Shown: positions 10,432 through 17,607 of the stretch, piece after piece
How the letters are laid out: each line of letters begins with the position of its first letter
Numbering within the stretch: the first letter of the stretch is position 1
From: an uncultured Erythrobacter sp.
GTDB taxonomy: Bacteria > Pseudomonadota > Alphaproteobacteria > Sphingomonadales > Sphingomonadaceae
Assembly: GCA_947495695.1 (NCBI GenBank)
Contig: CANLZP010000001.1
Location: 1 to 64,000, forward strand
Direction of reading: 5' to 3'
DNA: 64,000 nt
The notes under the pieces: model-generated
Told to the model about the DNA's origin: nothing
What the model saw: the letters and a program-made list of their open reading frames with translations, nothing else
Databases searched by the model: none
Program-made: the position numbers and the translations under genes

Positions 10432-10671
10432 AAAAGACTACTACCTTAATCCATAAGCACGAAGCCCCCCAAAACCGAATCGCGGGGCAAACGCGTAAAT
10501 CTGACGTTAAAAACCGCACGTTTCCCACCCTTTAAAGGCACGGAACGCGCTTCAACTTGGGGCTCCTTAACGCTGGATCGGTAAAATGGCAAGGTGTTCA
10601 GTAGCGTAAAAGCGCCTTTGCCTGATGCACAACGCTATGCAGAGACGGCCGGCCTCGTTAAAGGGCGAGCC

Positions 10672-11076
10672 ATGGCCGGTGATCCTACCCCTCTATATGC
10701 AACGCTGAATGTCGCGATTGGCGGCGCCGTAGGCGCAGCTGCGCGCTATCAATTGGGCCGCGCTGTTACGCAATGGACTGCGCAAGGAAGCGCCTTTCCT
10801 TGGGCAACGCTGGCCGTCAATGTGATCGGCTGTTTAGCCATGGGCCTGCTGGTGGGATGGCTGGCCAAAAGCGAAGGTAGCAGCGAAAGCCTGCGCCTGC
10901 TGCTGGGCGTCGGATTGCTCGGCGGATTTACCACATTTAGCGCCTTCAGCCTCGAGATGATGCAATTGATCCAGCGCGGTTCGGCTGGCCTTGCGATCAG
11001 CTATGCCGCCGTGTCGGTGCTGGCCGGACTGGGAGCGCTTTATCTCGGCCTAATGATGATGCGGGGGGCAGCATGA
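10672..11076 (+). CDS. crcB: Fluoride ion channel CrcB/Fluc
   Basis: Encodes 134 residues with four membrane helices. Hallmarks are GGAVGAAARYQLGR near the start, WATLAVNVIGCLAMGLLVG (the conserved Asn of the pore) and GLLGGFTTFSAFSLE (the Phe-box region and sodium-site Gly/Thr). Dual-topology dimers export fluoride. I choose ATG 10672 because AAAGGGCGAG sits 6 nt upstream; an in-frame GTG at 10594 adds an unlikely tail. Its last codons overlap the next gene by 4 nt (ATGA), opening a five-gene operon. Confidence 0.93.
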   Translation: MAGDPTPLYATLNVAIGGAVGAAARYQLGRAVTQWTAQGSAFPWATLAVNVIGCLAMGLLVGWLAKSEGSSESLRLLLGVGLLGGFTTFSAFSLEMMQLIQRGSAGLAISYAAVSVLAGLGALYLGLMMMRGAA

Positions 11077-12269
11077 GCGCCGAAAGCAAAGATACCGTCC
11101 GCCAATTTACCGTCAGCGAGGATGACGCCGGCATCCGGCTGGACCGCTGGTTCAAGCGAAACCTGCCGCAAATCGGCTTTGCCACTGTGTCGCGCTGGGC
11201 CCGAACGGGTCAGATCCGCGTCGATGGCAAACGGGCCAAGCCCGATGACCGTTTGGAAGAAGGCCAGACATTGCGCGTTCCCCCTGGCGGCGAAAGCCCA
11301 GCGCGAAAGACCAAGACCAAACGCGAGTTGACCGAGGCCGAAGTGGCCGAGGCCAAGGCGATGGTTATCACCGAGACAAAATCGGCCATCGTGCTCAACA
11401 AGCCGCCCGGTCTCGCGACCCAAGGCGGCAGCAAGACGACCAAGCATGTGGACGGACTGCTGGATGCATTTGTGGGCGATGACGAGATCCGCCCCCGGCT
11501 GGTCCACCGGTTGGACAAGGACACGTCGGGCGTCTTGCTGATTGCCCGCACTCCGGGCGCGGCAGCGTCTTTTTCCAAGCGCTTTTCCGGACGCAGCGCG
11601 CGCAAGATCTATTGGGCGCTGGTGGTCGGCATTCCCGAGGTTAGCGAGGGCACGATTGATGCACCCTTGGCCAAACAGCCCGGGACCGGCGGCGAGAAAA
11701 TGCATGTGGACGAGGAGGAAGGCCAACCGGCCAAGACCCGTTATCGCATCGTCGATCGGGTCGGCAATCGCGCCGCATGGGTCGAGTTGGAGCCGCTGAC
11801 CGGACGGACGCACCAATTGCGGGTCCATATGCAGGCCATCGGAAATCCGATTGTAGGCGACGGCAAATATGGCGGGCAGGATGCGTTTCTGACCGGCAGC
11901 GTCAGCCGCAAAATGCACCTGCATGCCCGGCGTCTGGTTATCTCTCAGCCGGGTGGTGGCAAGCTGGATGTGACCGCTGAACTGCCGGAACATTTCGCTG
12001 CAACGATGGAACAATTGGGCTTTGACACGGGGTTGAGCGATGCTGCCCCGATAAGCGTGGGCCCGCCCGAACGCACCGGCATCGAAAAGAAGCAGGCTGC
12101 GCGCAAACATGCCAAACAATATCGCAAAAGCCAGCGCGCGCCGCGCCGCGCCCGCGGTGATGCGAAAAAGGCCAGCACTCCGGCTCGGGGCAAGCCCGCT
12201 GCGAAGGGTAAAACCGGCCGGTCAAAATCTGCACCCAAAGGCGTCGCTCCCAAGGGGCGCAAGCGGTGA
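11073..12269 (+). CDS. RluA-family 23S rRNA pseudouridine synthase (RluC-like) with basic C-terminal tail
   Basis: Encodes 398 residues. An N-terminal S4 RNA-binding domain (residues 10-75, IRLDRWFKRNLP) is followed by the catalytic domain with RLVHRLDKDTSGVLL, whose Asp148 is the nucleophile, then RTHQLRVH. This pattern fits RluC, which modifies 23S rRNA. The family core ends near residue 340. A 55-residue Lys/Arg/Ala-rich tail follows (KHAKQYRKSQRAPRRARG onwards), likely RNA-binding and disordered. The start overlaps crcB and the end overlaps the phosphatase gene, both by 4 nt. Confidence 0.9.
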   Translation: MSAESKDTVRQFTVSEDDAGIRLDRWFKRNLPQIGFATVSRWARTGQIRVDGKRAKPDDRLEEGQTLRVPPGGESPARKTKTKRELTEAEVAEAKAMVITETKSAIVLNKPPGLATQGGSKTTKHVDGLLDAFVGDDEIRPRLVHRLDKDTSGVLLIARTPGAAASFSKRFSGRSARKIYWALVVGIPEVSEGTIDAPLAKQPGTGGEKMHVDEEEGQPAKTRYRIVDRVGNRAAWVELEPLTGRTHQLRVHMQAIGNPIVGDGKYGGQDAFLTGSVSRKMHLHARRLVISQPGGGKLDVTAELPEHFAATMEQLGFDTGLSDAAPISVGPPERTGIEKKQAARKHAKQYRKSQRAPRRARGDAKKASTPARGKPAAKGKTGRSKSAPKGVAPKGRKR

Positions 12270-12916
12270 CCACCCGCCTCGCCGTGTTCGATTGCGATGG
12301 CACGCTGGTCGATAGCCAGGCCGATGTTTGCGATACGATGGAATTTGCCTTCAACGATGCTGGCCTGAAACCGCCTGACCGCAATGAAATACGCCGATCT
12401 GTTGGGCTGAGCCTGCCCTTCGCTCTGCAACGTCTGGCGCCAAGTCTGGATGAAGCGCAACGCCAGACCATTGTCGAAGGATATAAATTCGCTTTCCGCA
12501 ACAGACGTACGCAAGGCCATTTGCGCGAGCCATTGTATGATGGAATTGTCGATCTTCTGGCTCGATTGCACCACAGCGGGTGGCAATTGGCGGTCGCGAC
12601 CGGCAAAAGTGACCGAGGCTTGATCGCGTGCCTTGAAGCGCATGGGATCAAGGACCAATTCGTCTCTTTGCAAACGGCTGATCGACACCCCTCTAAACCC
12701 CATCCCGCCATGTTGGAGGCCGCCCTGTTCGAAGCCGGCGTGCAGCCCCAAGATGCCGTGATGATTGGCGACACCAGCTTTGACATGGAAATGGCCAGAG
12801 GCGCAGCGGTGCGCGCCATAGGCGTAGCGTGGGGCTATCACACACCTGCAGAATTGCTGGAAACAGGCGCCGAAGTAATTGCCGACGACCCCACCCATTT
12901 GGAGGCCTTGCTATGA
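12266..12916 (+). CDS. HAD-superfamily hydrolase, phosphoglycolate phosphatase-like
   Basis: Encodes 216 residues. HAD motif I is FDCDGTLVDS (nucleophile Asp9 and general acid Asp11), motif II is VATGKS, the motif III lysine is in PSKPHP, and motif IV is MIGDTSFDMEMA. A helical cap after motif I places it in subfamily IA with Gph and pyrophosphatase PpaX. The substrate is not determinable; clearing 2-phosphoglycolate or a nucleotide by-product is likely. The GTG start lies in the GTGA overlap with the rluC-like gene. Confidence 0.9.
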   Translation: MTTRLAVFDCDGTLVDSQADVCDTMEFAFNDAGLKPPDRNEIRRSVGLSLPFALQRLAPSLDEAQRQTIVEGYKFAFRNRRTQGHLREPLYDGIVDLLARLHHSGWQLAVATGKSDRGLIACLEAHGIKDQFVSLQTADRHPSKPHPAMLEAALFEAGVQPQDAVMIGDTSFDMEMARGAAVRAIGVAWGYHTPAELLETGAEVIADDPTHLEALL

Positions 12917-13143
12917 CCGATCCGCCACAAGACGAAGCCGAGGGTTTGGCCAAGCAACGTTTTATGTTGCTCAATCTGGTTCGACTGATGGGTCTGGCCA
13001 TGGTGTTGGTTGGTATTGCCATCACTCAGGGCGCGATTGATCTGCCCTATGCAGTGGGCGTGGTGCTGGCGATCTTTGGCTTGCTGGAATTTTTCCTGAT
13101 GCCCAACATCATCGCCAAAAGCTGGAAAAGCAACGAAGAATGA
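12913..13143 (+). CDS. Small two-helix membrane protein, unknown function
   Basis: Encodes 76 residues. A short polar N-terminus precedes two hydrophobic helices (about residues 22-38 and 45-62), with a charged C-terminus SWKSNEE. I do not recognise a named family. Start and stop both overlap neighbours by 4 nt (ATGA), so translation depends on the operon. The position directly before the ATP12 chaperone is suggestive, but no role in ATP synthase assembly can be claimed. Confidence 0.75.
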   Translation: MTDPPQDEAEGLAKQRFMLLNLVRLMGLAMVLVGIAITQGAIDLPYAVGVVLAIFGLLEFFLMPNIIAKSWKSNEE

Positions 13144-13835
13144 AGCGGTTTTACAAGCACGCTGACTGCATCAAAGCGGACGGCGGTTGGCAGGTTTGTT
13201 TGGATGGTCGCCCCCTCAAAAGCGTAGGCGGCAGGCCCCAGATTGTGCCCTCTGCCAAACTGGCCGATGCCTTAGCGCAAGAGTGGAATGCCCAAGGCGA
13301 CAAGCTGGAACAAGCCGGTTTTGTGATGCGCGACCAAACCGATTTTGCACTGGACAAGGTTGCGGTTGATCCGACCGAGACGATCACCCGCACGCTGGCC
13401 TTTGGCGAGACCGATACGCTGTGTTATCGGGGCGATCCCGAAGATGCGGTGTTTGAACGCCAGCAATCTGTGTGGGAGCCGATCATCACCGCGGTTGAAC
13501 AGCGCGAGCAGGTGCAGTTTGCGCGCGTCAGCGGGATTGTCCATAGCGCCCATCCCGAACAAACTCTGCCAAAATTGAAGGACCGGCTGGTCCAAATGAA
13601 CCCGTTCCAACTGGCGGGCCTTCACACCATGGTTTCGCTAACCGCATCTTTGTGCATCGGGTTGGAGGCTTTGCAGCCAGATGCCGATGCGCATGGCTTG
13701 TGGAGCGCAGCGGTGCTGGAAGAGGAATGGCAGGCTGATTTGTGGGGACGCGATGAGGAGGCCGAGGAAGCCAGAGCGCTTAAGCGCGATCAATTCCTTA
13801 GTGCGTTTCGCTGGACCCAGTTGGCCCATTCCTGA
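13140..13835 (+). CDS. ATP12 family F1-ATPase assembly chaperone
   Basis: Encodes 231 residues. The family signature is clear: the N-terminal MKRFYKHAD...WQVCLDGRPLKSV, then ALAQEWNAQ, a TDTLCYRGD motif and VLEEEWQADLWGRDEEAEEA near the C-terminus. ATP12 binds the F1 alpha subunit before hexamer assembly in mitochondria and alphaproteobacteria. It is the last gene of the crcB operon, overlapping the small membrane protein by 4 nt. The ATP synthase genes themselves are not in the window. Confidence 0.92.
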   Translation: MKRFYKHADCIKADGGWQVCLDGRPLKSVGGRPQIVPSAKLADALAQEWNAQGDKLEQAGFVMRDQTDFALDKVAVDPTETITRTLAFGETDTLCYRGDPEDAVFERQQSVWEPIITAVEQREQVQFARVSGIVHSAHPEQTLPKLKDRLVQMNPFQLAGLHTMVSLTASLCIGLEALQPDADAHGLWSAAVLEEEWQADLWGRDEEAEEARALKRDQFLSAFRWTQLAHS

Positions 13836-13843
13836 AATCTTTA

Positions 13844-13884
13844 ACTGGGTGCGCGGATAAGTTGGCGTTACTCGCCAACCCAGT
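13844..13884. terminator. Two-step hairpin between convergent genes
   Basis: ACTGGG (13844-13849) pairs with CCCAGT (13879-13884), and the inner TTGGCG with CGCCAA. The hairpin sits in the short space between the ATP12 stop and the lipoprotein stop and includes the latter. There is no T-run on either strand, so termination is only a possibility. Confidence 0.35.
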
Positions 13885-14473
13885 CAGCCACCTGTCCGGC
13901 CACATCATTGGCGGCCCGGTTCAGCGCAGCCCCGACCGCACCAGCGCGCGCTTCCACGCCTTGCTCGACCGCTTCGAAACGTTGCGTTTCCATCGTGCCA
14001 TCGGTGCCCCGACGGATCGCATCAAAGCGCACAATCACCGACGAATTACTGGAATCATAGCCAAATTCGCGCAGCACGCCGCGCAGTCTGCTTTGTGCTG
14101 ACAGGCCCGGATCATCGGCATCCAGCACCAGGCGGTTGGTCCGCACGCGCACAGTTTCGGCCAATAAACGGCGGAACAAGCGGGCAGGCTTCTCGACCCA
14201 GACCGCATCCTTCAGGTAGGCAACTTCGGTGCTGCTGACCTGAACCGGAACGCGCAGCACATCGATTTTTGCAGGCACTTCGGGTTCGTAAATGGCCAAA
14301 GCCTCATTGCGCGATGCACTGGATGCGCTACCCGCTGGGGCCAATTGTGTTGGTGTCAAATTCAGCAGGCTTTCTGGTGGTTCGCTGCCCAGACTTATAC
14401 ATCCGGTCAGAAGCATGCTTGATCCGAGCAGGGCCGGTGCCAGCAATACCAGTGTTTTGGCGCGACGGATCAT
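13868..14473 (-). CDS. ABC-type transport auxiliary lipoprotein of the Mla-like system
   Basis: Encodes about 201 residues. A signal peptide ends in the lipobox LTGC, and the rest matches the auxiliary lipoprotein family (DUF330/PqiC type) found last in MCE operons, which contacts the MCE protein from the outer membrane. I chose ATG 14473, 7 nt after a GAGGAA Shine-Dalgarno sequence; ATG 14476 is adjacent, and ATG 14506 would overlap mlaD by 4 nt. The N-terminal sequence MIRRAKTLVLLAPALL is a good signal peptide from the chosen start. Confidence 0.85.
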   Translation of the reverse strand: MIRRAKTLVLLAPALLGSSMLLTGCISLGSEPPESLLNLTPTQLAPAGSASSASRNEALAIYEPEVPAKIDVLRVPVQVSSTEVAYLKDAVWVEKPARLFRRLLAETVRVRTNRLVLDADDPGLSAQSRLRGVLREFGYDSSNSSVIVRFDAIRRGTDGTMETQRFEAVEQGVEARAGAVGAALNRAANDVAGQVADWVGE

Positions 14474-14502
14474 CATGGCGTTCCTCAATGTGTGCAGTGG
14501 GG

Positions 14503-15453
14503 TCATGGCTTGTAATCCGGCAGGGATTCGCCTTGGATCAATGCCCCTGCCCCCTGATTGTCGAGCTTTTCCGTAATCGCGCGCAAGGCCTTGCTGGTGG
14601 CGCGCAGATCGCGCAGCGTCGCTTCGGCTGCTGGCAATGTTGTATCGGTCAACTCGCGCGCGGCAGGCCGGGTGTCTTCCAGCGTCGCTGACAGCGAGGT
14701 GGCCGCCTTGTTGGCCGCCGCAAGCGTATCTCGCAATTCCTCGGCCAGCGAAGCGCCTTCGCCATTGATCAGTTTGTCGGTTGACCCCAGCACCGTTTCG
14801 AACTGGTTCAACGCCTCGCTTGCTTCTCGCAAAGTGACCTGCAATTCGGCCATGGTACGTTCGACCTGCGGGCTGGCATCGGCCAGATTGGCTGTCATCT
14901 GGTTGGTGTTGCGCAGAATGCCTTCCATCTGCTCCAAATTGGTGTCGGACAAAACCTGCGTCATCCGCTCGGTCAGGGTCGCCAGCCGCTCAAGCAGCAG
15001 TGGAGCATTGGCCAGAACCGCGCCCAAGCCTTGGCCTGGTGCAGGCGGGATTACCGGCACGCCTTCGGGACATGCGGTGGTCTCGCAACTAATCGGGGGC
15101 TGACCGCTGCGAGCGCCATCCAGCAGGATGGTTGAAACACCGGTAAAGCTGCCCTGCATCGTCGCAGATGTGCCCACTAGAATGGGCACTTCATCGCGCA
15201 CGCGCACCCGCACCCGGACGAATTCGGGATCATCTTTGGACAGGGTAATCTCGGACACTTGCCCTACCGGCACACCGGCAAAGGCCACTTGCGATCCATT
15301 GGCCAAACCAGAGACCGACTGCTTGAAGAAAATGTCATATTCATTGTGCTGGCCCTGCCCCAATCGGGCAATCCAGACGATGGCAGCCGCCAGCAACGCC
15401 AAAAGCAGCAGCGTTACGGCACCGACCCAGATATGATTTGCGCGTGTTTCCAT
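14503..15453 (-). CDS. MlaD/MCE-domain lipid transport protein
   Basis: Encodes 316 residues: one N-terminal membrane helix (residues 9-29), an MCE domain (around 38-115, with GLANGSQVAFAGVPVGQV and MQGSFTGVSTILLDG), and a long helical, coiled-coil-rich C-terminus. MCE proteins form hexameric rings that carry phospholipids across the periplasm. The C-terminal coil is longer than in E. coli MlaD, closer to barrel-forming alphaproteobacterial forms. It sits between the ATPase and the lipoprotein gene. Confidence 0.92.
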   Translation of the reverse strand: METRANHIWVGAVTLLLLALLAAAIVWIARLGQGQHNEYDIFFKQSVSGLANGSQVAFAGVPVGQVSEITLSKDDPEFVRVRVRVRDEVPILVGTSATMQGSFTGVSTILLDGARSGQPPISCETTACPEGVPVIPPAPGQGLGAVLANAPLLLERLATLTERMTQVLSDTNLEQMEGILRNTNQMTANLADASPQVERTMAELQVTLREASEALNQFETVLGSTDKLINGEGASLAEELRDTLAAANKAATSLSATLEDTRPAARELTDTTLPAAEATLRDLRATSKALRAITEKLDNQGAGALIQGESLPDYKP

Positions 15454-15463
15454 CTCGCTGCCT

Positions 15464-16321
15464 CTAATCCCCTGAAACGCGGGGTTTGTCTATCTCTATA
15501 CTGTCTCTGCGCGTACTGCTGTCTTGAGCGGCGCGGCCACGCGGTCCGTTGAAATATTCCTGTATCCAAGGGTGATCGGTGGCCAACAATTCCGGGATCG
15601 TCCCAACCGCGATTACCTGCTTGTCGGCCAGCACCGCCACGCGGTCACATATCGCGTGCAGCGTATCCAGATCATGTGTGATCAGGAACACTGTCAGGCC
15701 CAAGGTTTCTTTCAATTCCTTAGTCAGACGGTCAATTTTGGAGGCACCCACGGGATCAAGGCCAGCCGTTGGCTCATCCAGAAACAGGACTTCGGGGTCC
15801 AGCGCCAAGGCGCGTGCCAGACCAGCCCGCTTTCGCATACCGCCTGACAATTGCGAGGGATATTTGCTCGCCGCATCTTCCGGCAATCCGGACAGCATCA
15901 CCTTGTAACGGGCGATGTCGGCGCGCAATTCATCGCTGATCTCGGGGAAGAACTGGCGCAAGGGCACCTCAACATTCTCGCCCACGGTCAGCGTCGAAAA
16001 CAATGCGCCACCTTGAAACAACACGCCCCAGCGGCGGCGAACGCCGATATCTTCATCCGGTTCAGCATTGGTGATGGATTGGCCGAAAACTTCGATGCTG
16101 CCTTCGGCCGGTATCTGCAAGCCAATGATAGAGCGCATCAGTACACTTTTGCCGGTGCCCGATCCACCAACCACACCTAGAATTTCGCCGCGTTTGACCT
16201 TGAGCGAAAGATTATCATGGACCACTTGCTCACCAAATCGATTGACCAGCCCCTCTACGACGACCGGATATTCGCCTTGAAAACGCCTCGCCTTGCGCAG
16301 TCCATTCTCATCATCGACCAC
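15464..16321 (-). CDS. ABC transporter ATP-binding protein, MlaF-like
   Basis: Encodes 285 residues with a Walker A GGSGTGKS, signature LSGGMRKR, Walker B VLFLDEPTAGLDP and the H-loop ITHDLD. LSGGM with Arg-Lys following is typical of MlaF/Ttg2A ATPases powering lipid transport. The start is a GTG, 3 nt after the permease stop. The C-terminal 25 residues beyond the usual end (GPRGRAAQDSSTRRD) are polar and probably disordered. Confidence 0.93.
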   Translation of the reverse strand: MVDDENGLRKARRFQGEYPVVVEGLVNRFGEQVVHDNLSLKVKRGEILGVVGGSGTGKSVLMRSIIGLQIPAEGSIEVFGQSITNAEPDEDIGVRRRWGVLFQGGALFSTLTVGENVEVPLRQFFPEISDELRADIARYKVMLSGLPEDAASKYPSQLSGGMRKRAGLARALALDPEVLFLDEPTAGLDPVGASKIDRLTKELKETLGLTVFLITHDLDTLHAICDRVAVLADKQVIAVGTIPELLATDHPWIQEYFNGPRGRAAQDSSTRRDSIEIDKPRVSGD

Positions 16322-16324
16322 AGC

Positions 16325-17437
16325 TTAAACCCACCCGATCTTGGTGAAGAACACCGCGAAAAATGCATCAAGGACAATCACAGCGAAAATGGCCGAGACC
16401 ACCGCCATGGTTGTGCGGCGCCCAACTTCTTCCGAATTTCCTTTGACTTGCATGCCGTGATAGCAGCCTGCCAGCGCCACGATCAGGCCGAAGACGGGCG
16501 CTTTTAGCAGGCCAACCCACAGGTCGTAGATCGGCACCACATCCTTGATCCGCTCAAGGAAGGTGAAAAACGGTATGCCCAGCGACAATTCGCCCACCAC
16601 GGCCCCGCCAATGATGGCGACCACAGATGCGTAAAAGCCCAGCAGTATCATCATGAAGGTGCAGGCGAGAATCCGCGGGATGACCAGCGCCTCGATCGGG
16701 GAGATGCCGATGGTGCGCATCGCGTCCACTTCCTCGGTCAGCTTCATCGTGCCTAATTGCGCGGCGAATGCTGAGCCAGATCGGCCAGCAACCATAATAG
16801 CGGTCATCAGCACGCCCAGCTCTCTCAAAGTGATCCGACCCACCAGATTGACGGTCAGCGCCTCTGCGCCAAATTGCGACAATTGCACCGCGCCTTGCTG
16901 CGCGATCACAATGCCGATCAGAAAGCTCATTAACCCGATGATTGGCAGGCTGGCGACGCCGACCAGTTCCAGCTGATGGACAAGGGCCCGGCCCCTGAAC
17001 CGGCTGGGATGCAGGATGATATTGCCCATGCCAATCAGGATCTGGCCCAGGAATCCAACCACTTGGACCAATCCGATCCCCATTCCGGTAACTTTGGTAC
17101 CCAGGAATCCGGTTACGCGTTCCCACAAGGGTTCAACCGGCGGCTTGATATCAGCATCATTGCTGGCCCCGTGCACGGCGCTTAGCAATCGCTGCGCTCG
17201 CTCGCTCGCCCCCAAAATCTCTACATCGTGACGCTGCGACAGGCGGCACACGATCCACGCGCCGACAGTGTCGATTTCTTCCACTTGGCTGAGGTCAACC
17301 GAGACCAGCGGCACATCAATCGCTTCCAGGCCGTGATCAATCTCGCCCACGGTCGAGACCAACAACGCGCCGGACAAGGACAATTTGCCCCGTCCCTGCT
17401 CGTCATGCTCCACGGCAAAATTGGCCAAACCGGTCAT
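16325..17437 (-). CDS. MlaE-family permease with N-terminal STAS domain
   Basis: Encodes 370 residues. Residues 1-95 form a STAS-like domain (LSLSGALLVSTVGEID, VDLSQVEEIDTVGAWIV), equivalent to MlaB fused to the permease. The rest is an MlaE permease of about five or six helices with the family motif SGSAFAAQLGTMKLTEEVDAMRTIGISP. It is the first gene of the permease-ATPase-MCE-lipoprotein operon, probably for phospholipid traffic between membranes. I use ATG 17437; an in-frame TTG at 17443 is possible and neither has a strong Shine-Dalgarno sequence. Confidence 0.93.
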   Translation of the reverse strand: MTGLANFAVEHDEQGRGKLSLSGALLVSTVGEIDHGLEAIDVPLVSVDLSQVEEIDTVGAWIVCRLSQRHDVEILGASERAQRLLSAVHGASNDADIKPPVEPLWERVTGFLGTKVTGMGIGLVQVVGFLGQILIGMGNIILHPSRFRGRALVHQLELVGVASLPIIGLMSFLIGIVIAQQGAVQLSQFGAEALTVNLVGRITLRELGVLMTAIMVAGRSGSAFAAQLGTMKLTEEVDAMRTIGISPIEALVIPRILACTFMMILLGFYASVVAIIGGAVVGELSLGIPFFTFLERIKDVVPIYDLWVGLLKAPVFGLIVALAGCYHGMQVKGNSEEVGRRTTMAVVSAIFAVIVLDAFFAVFFTKIGWV

Positions 17438-17607
17438 AGGCAAATCTATGAAAGCAATTTAGGCACTTAATCAAGCGCCCAGATCAGCCAAGCTAGGTGA
17501 ATTCGCCCGGATCGCCCGTTGCATCGCAGCATTTGCGCTGGCAAAGGCGTTGGTTTCGAGGGGACAAGCCAACCGCGCCCTGCGAGCGTTAGCGAGCACA
17601 GATAAAT

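Noticed and set aside
10432..10671. Fluoride riboswitch upstream of crcB
   Set aside because: I looked for the conserved GGNGAUGG...UUCGCC core and found none; GGCAAGGTGTTCAG is not a match.
11040..12119. Minus-strand open frame of 359 codons
   Set aside because: It is antisense to the rluC-like gene and has no recognisable motif.
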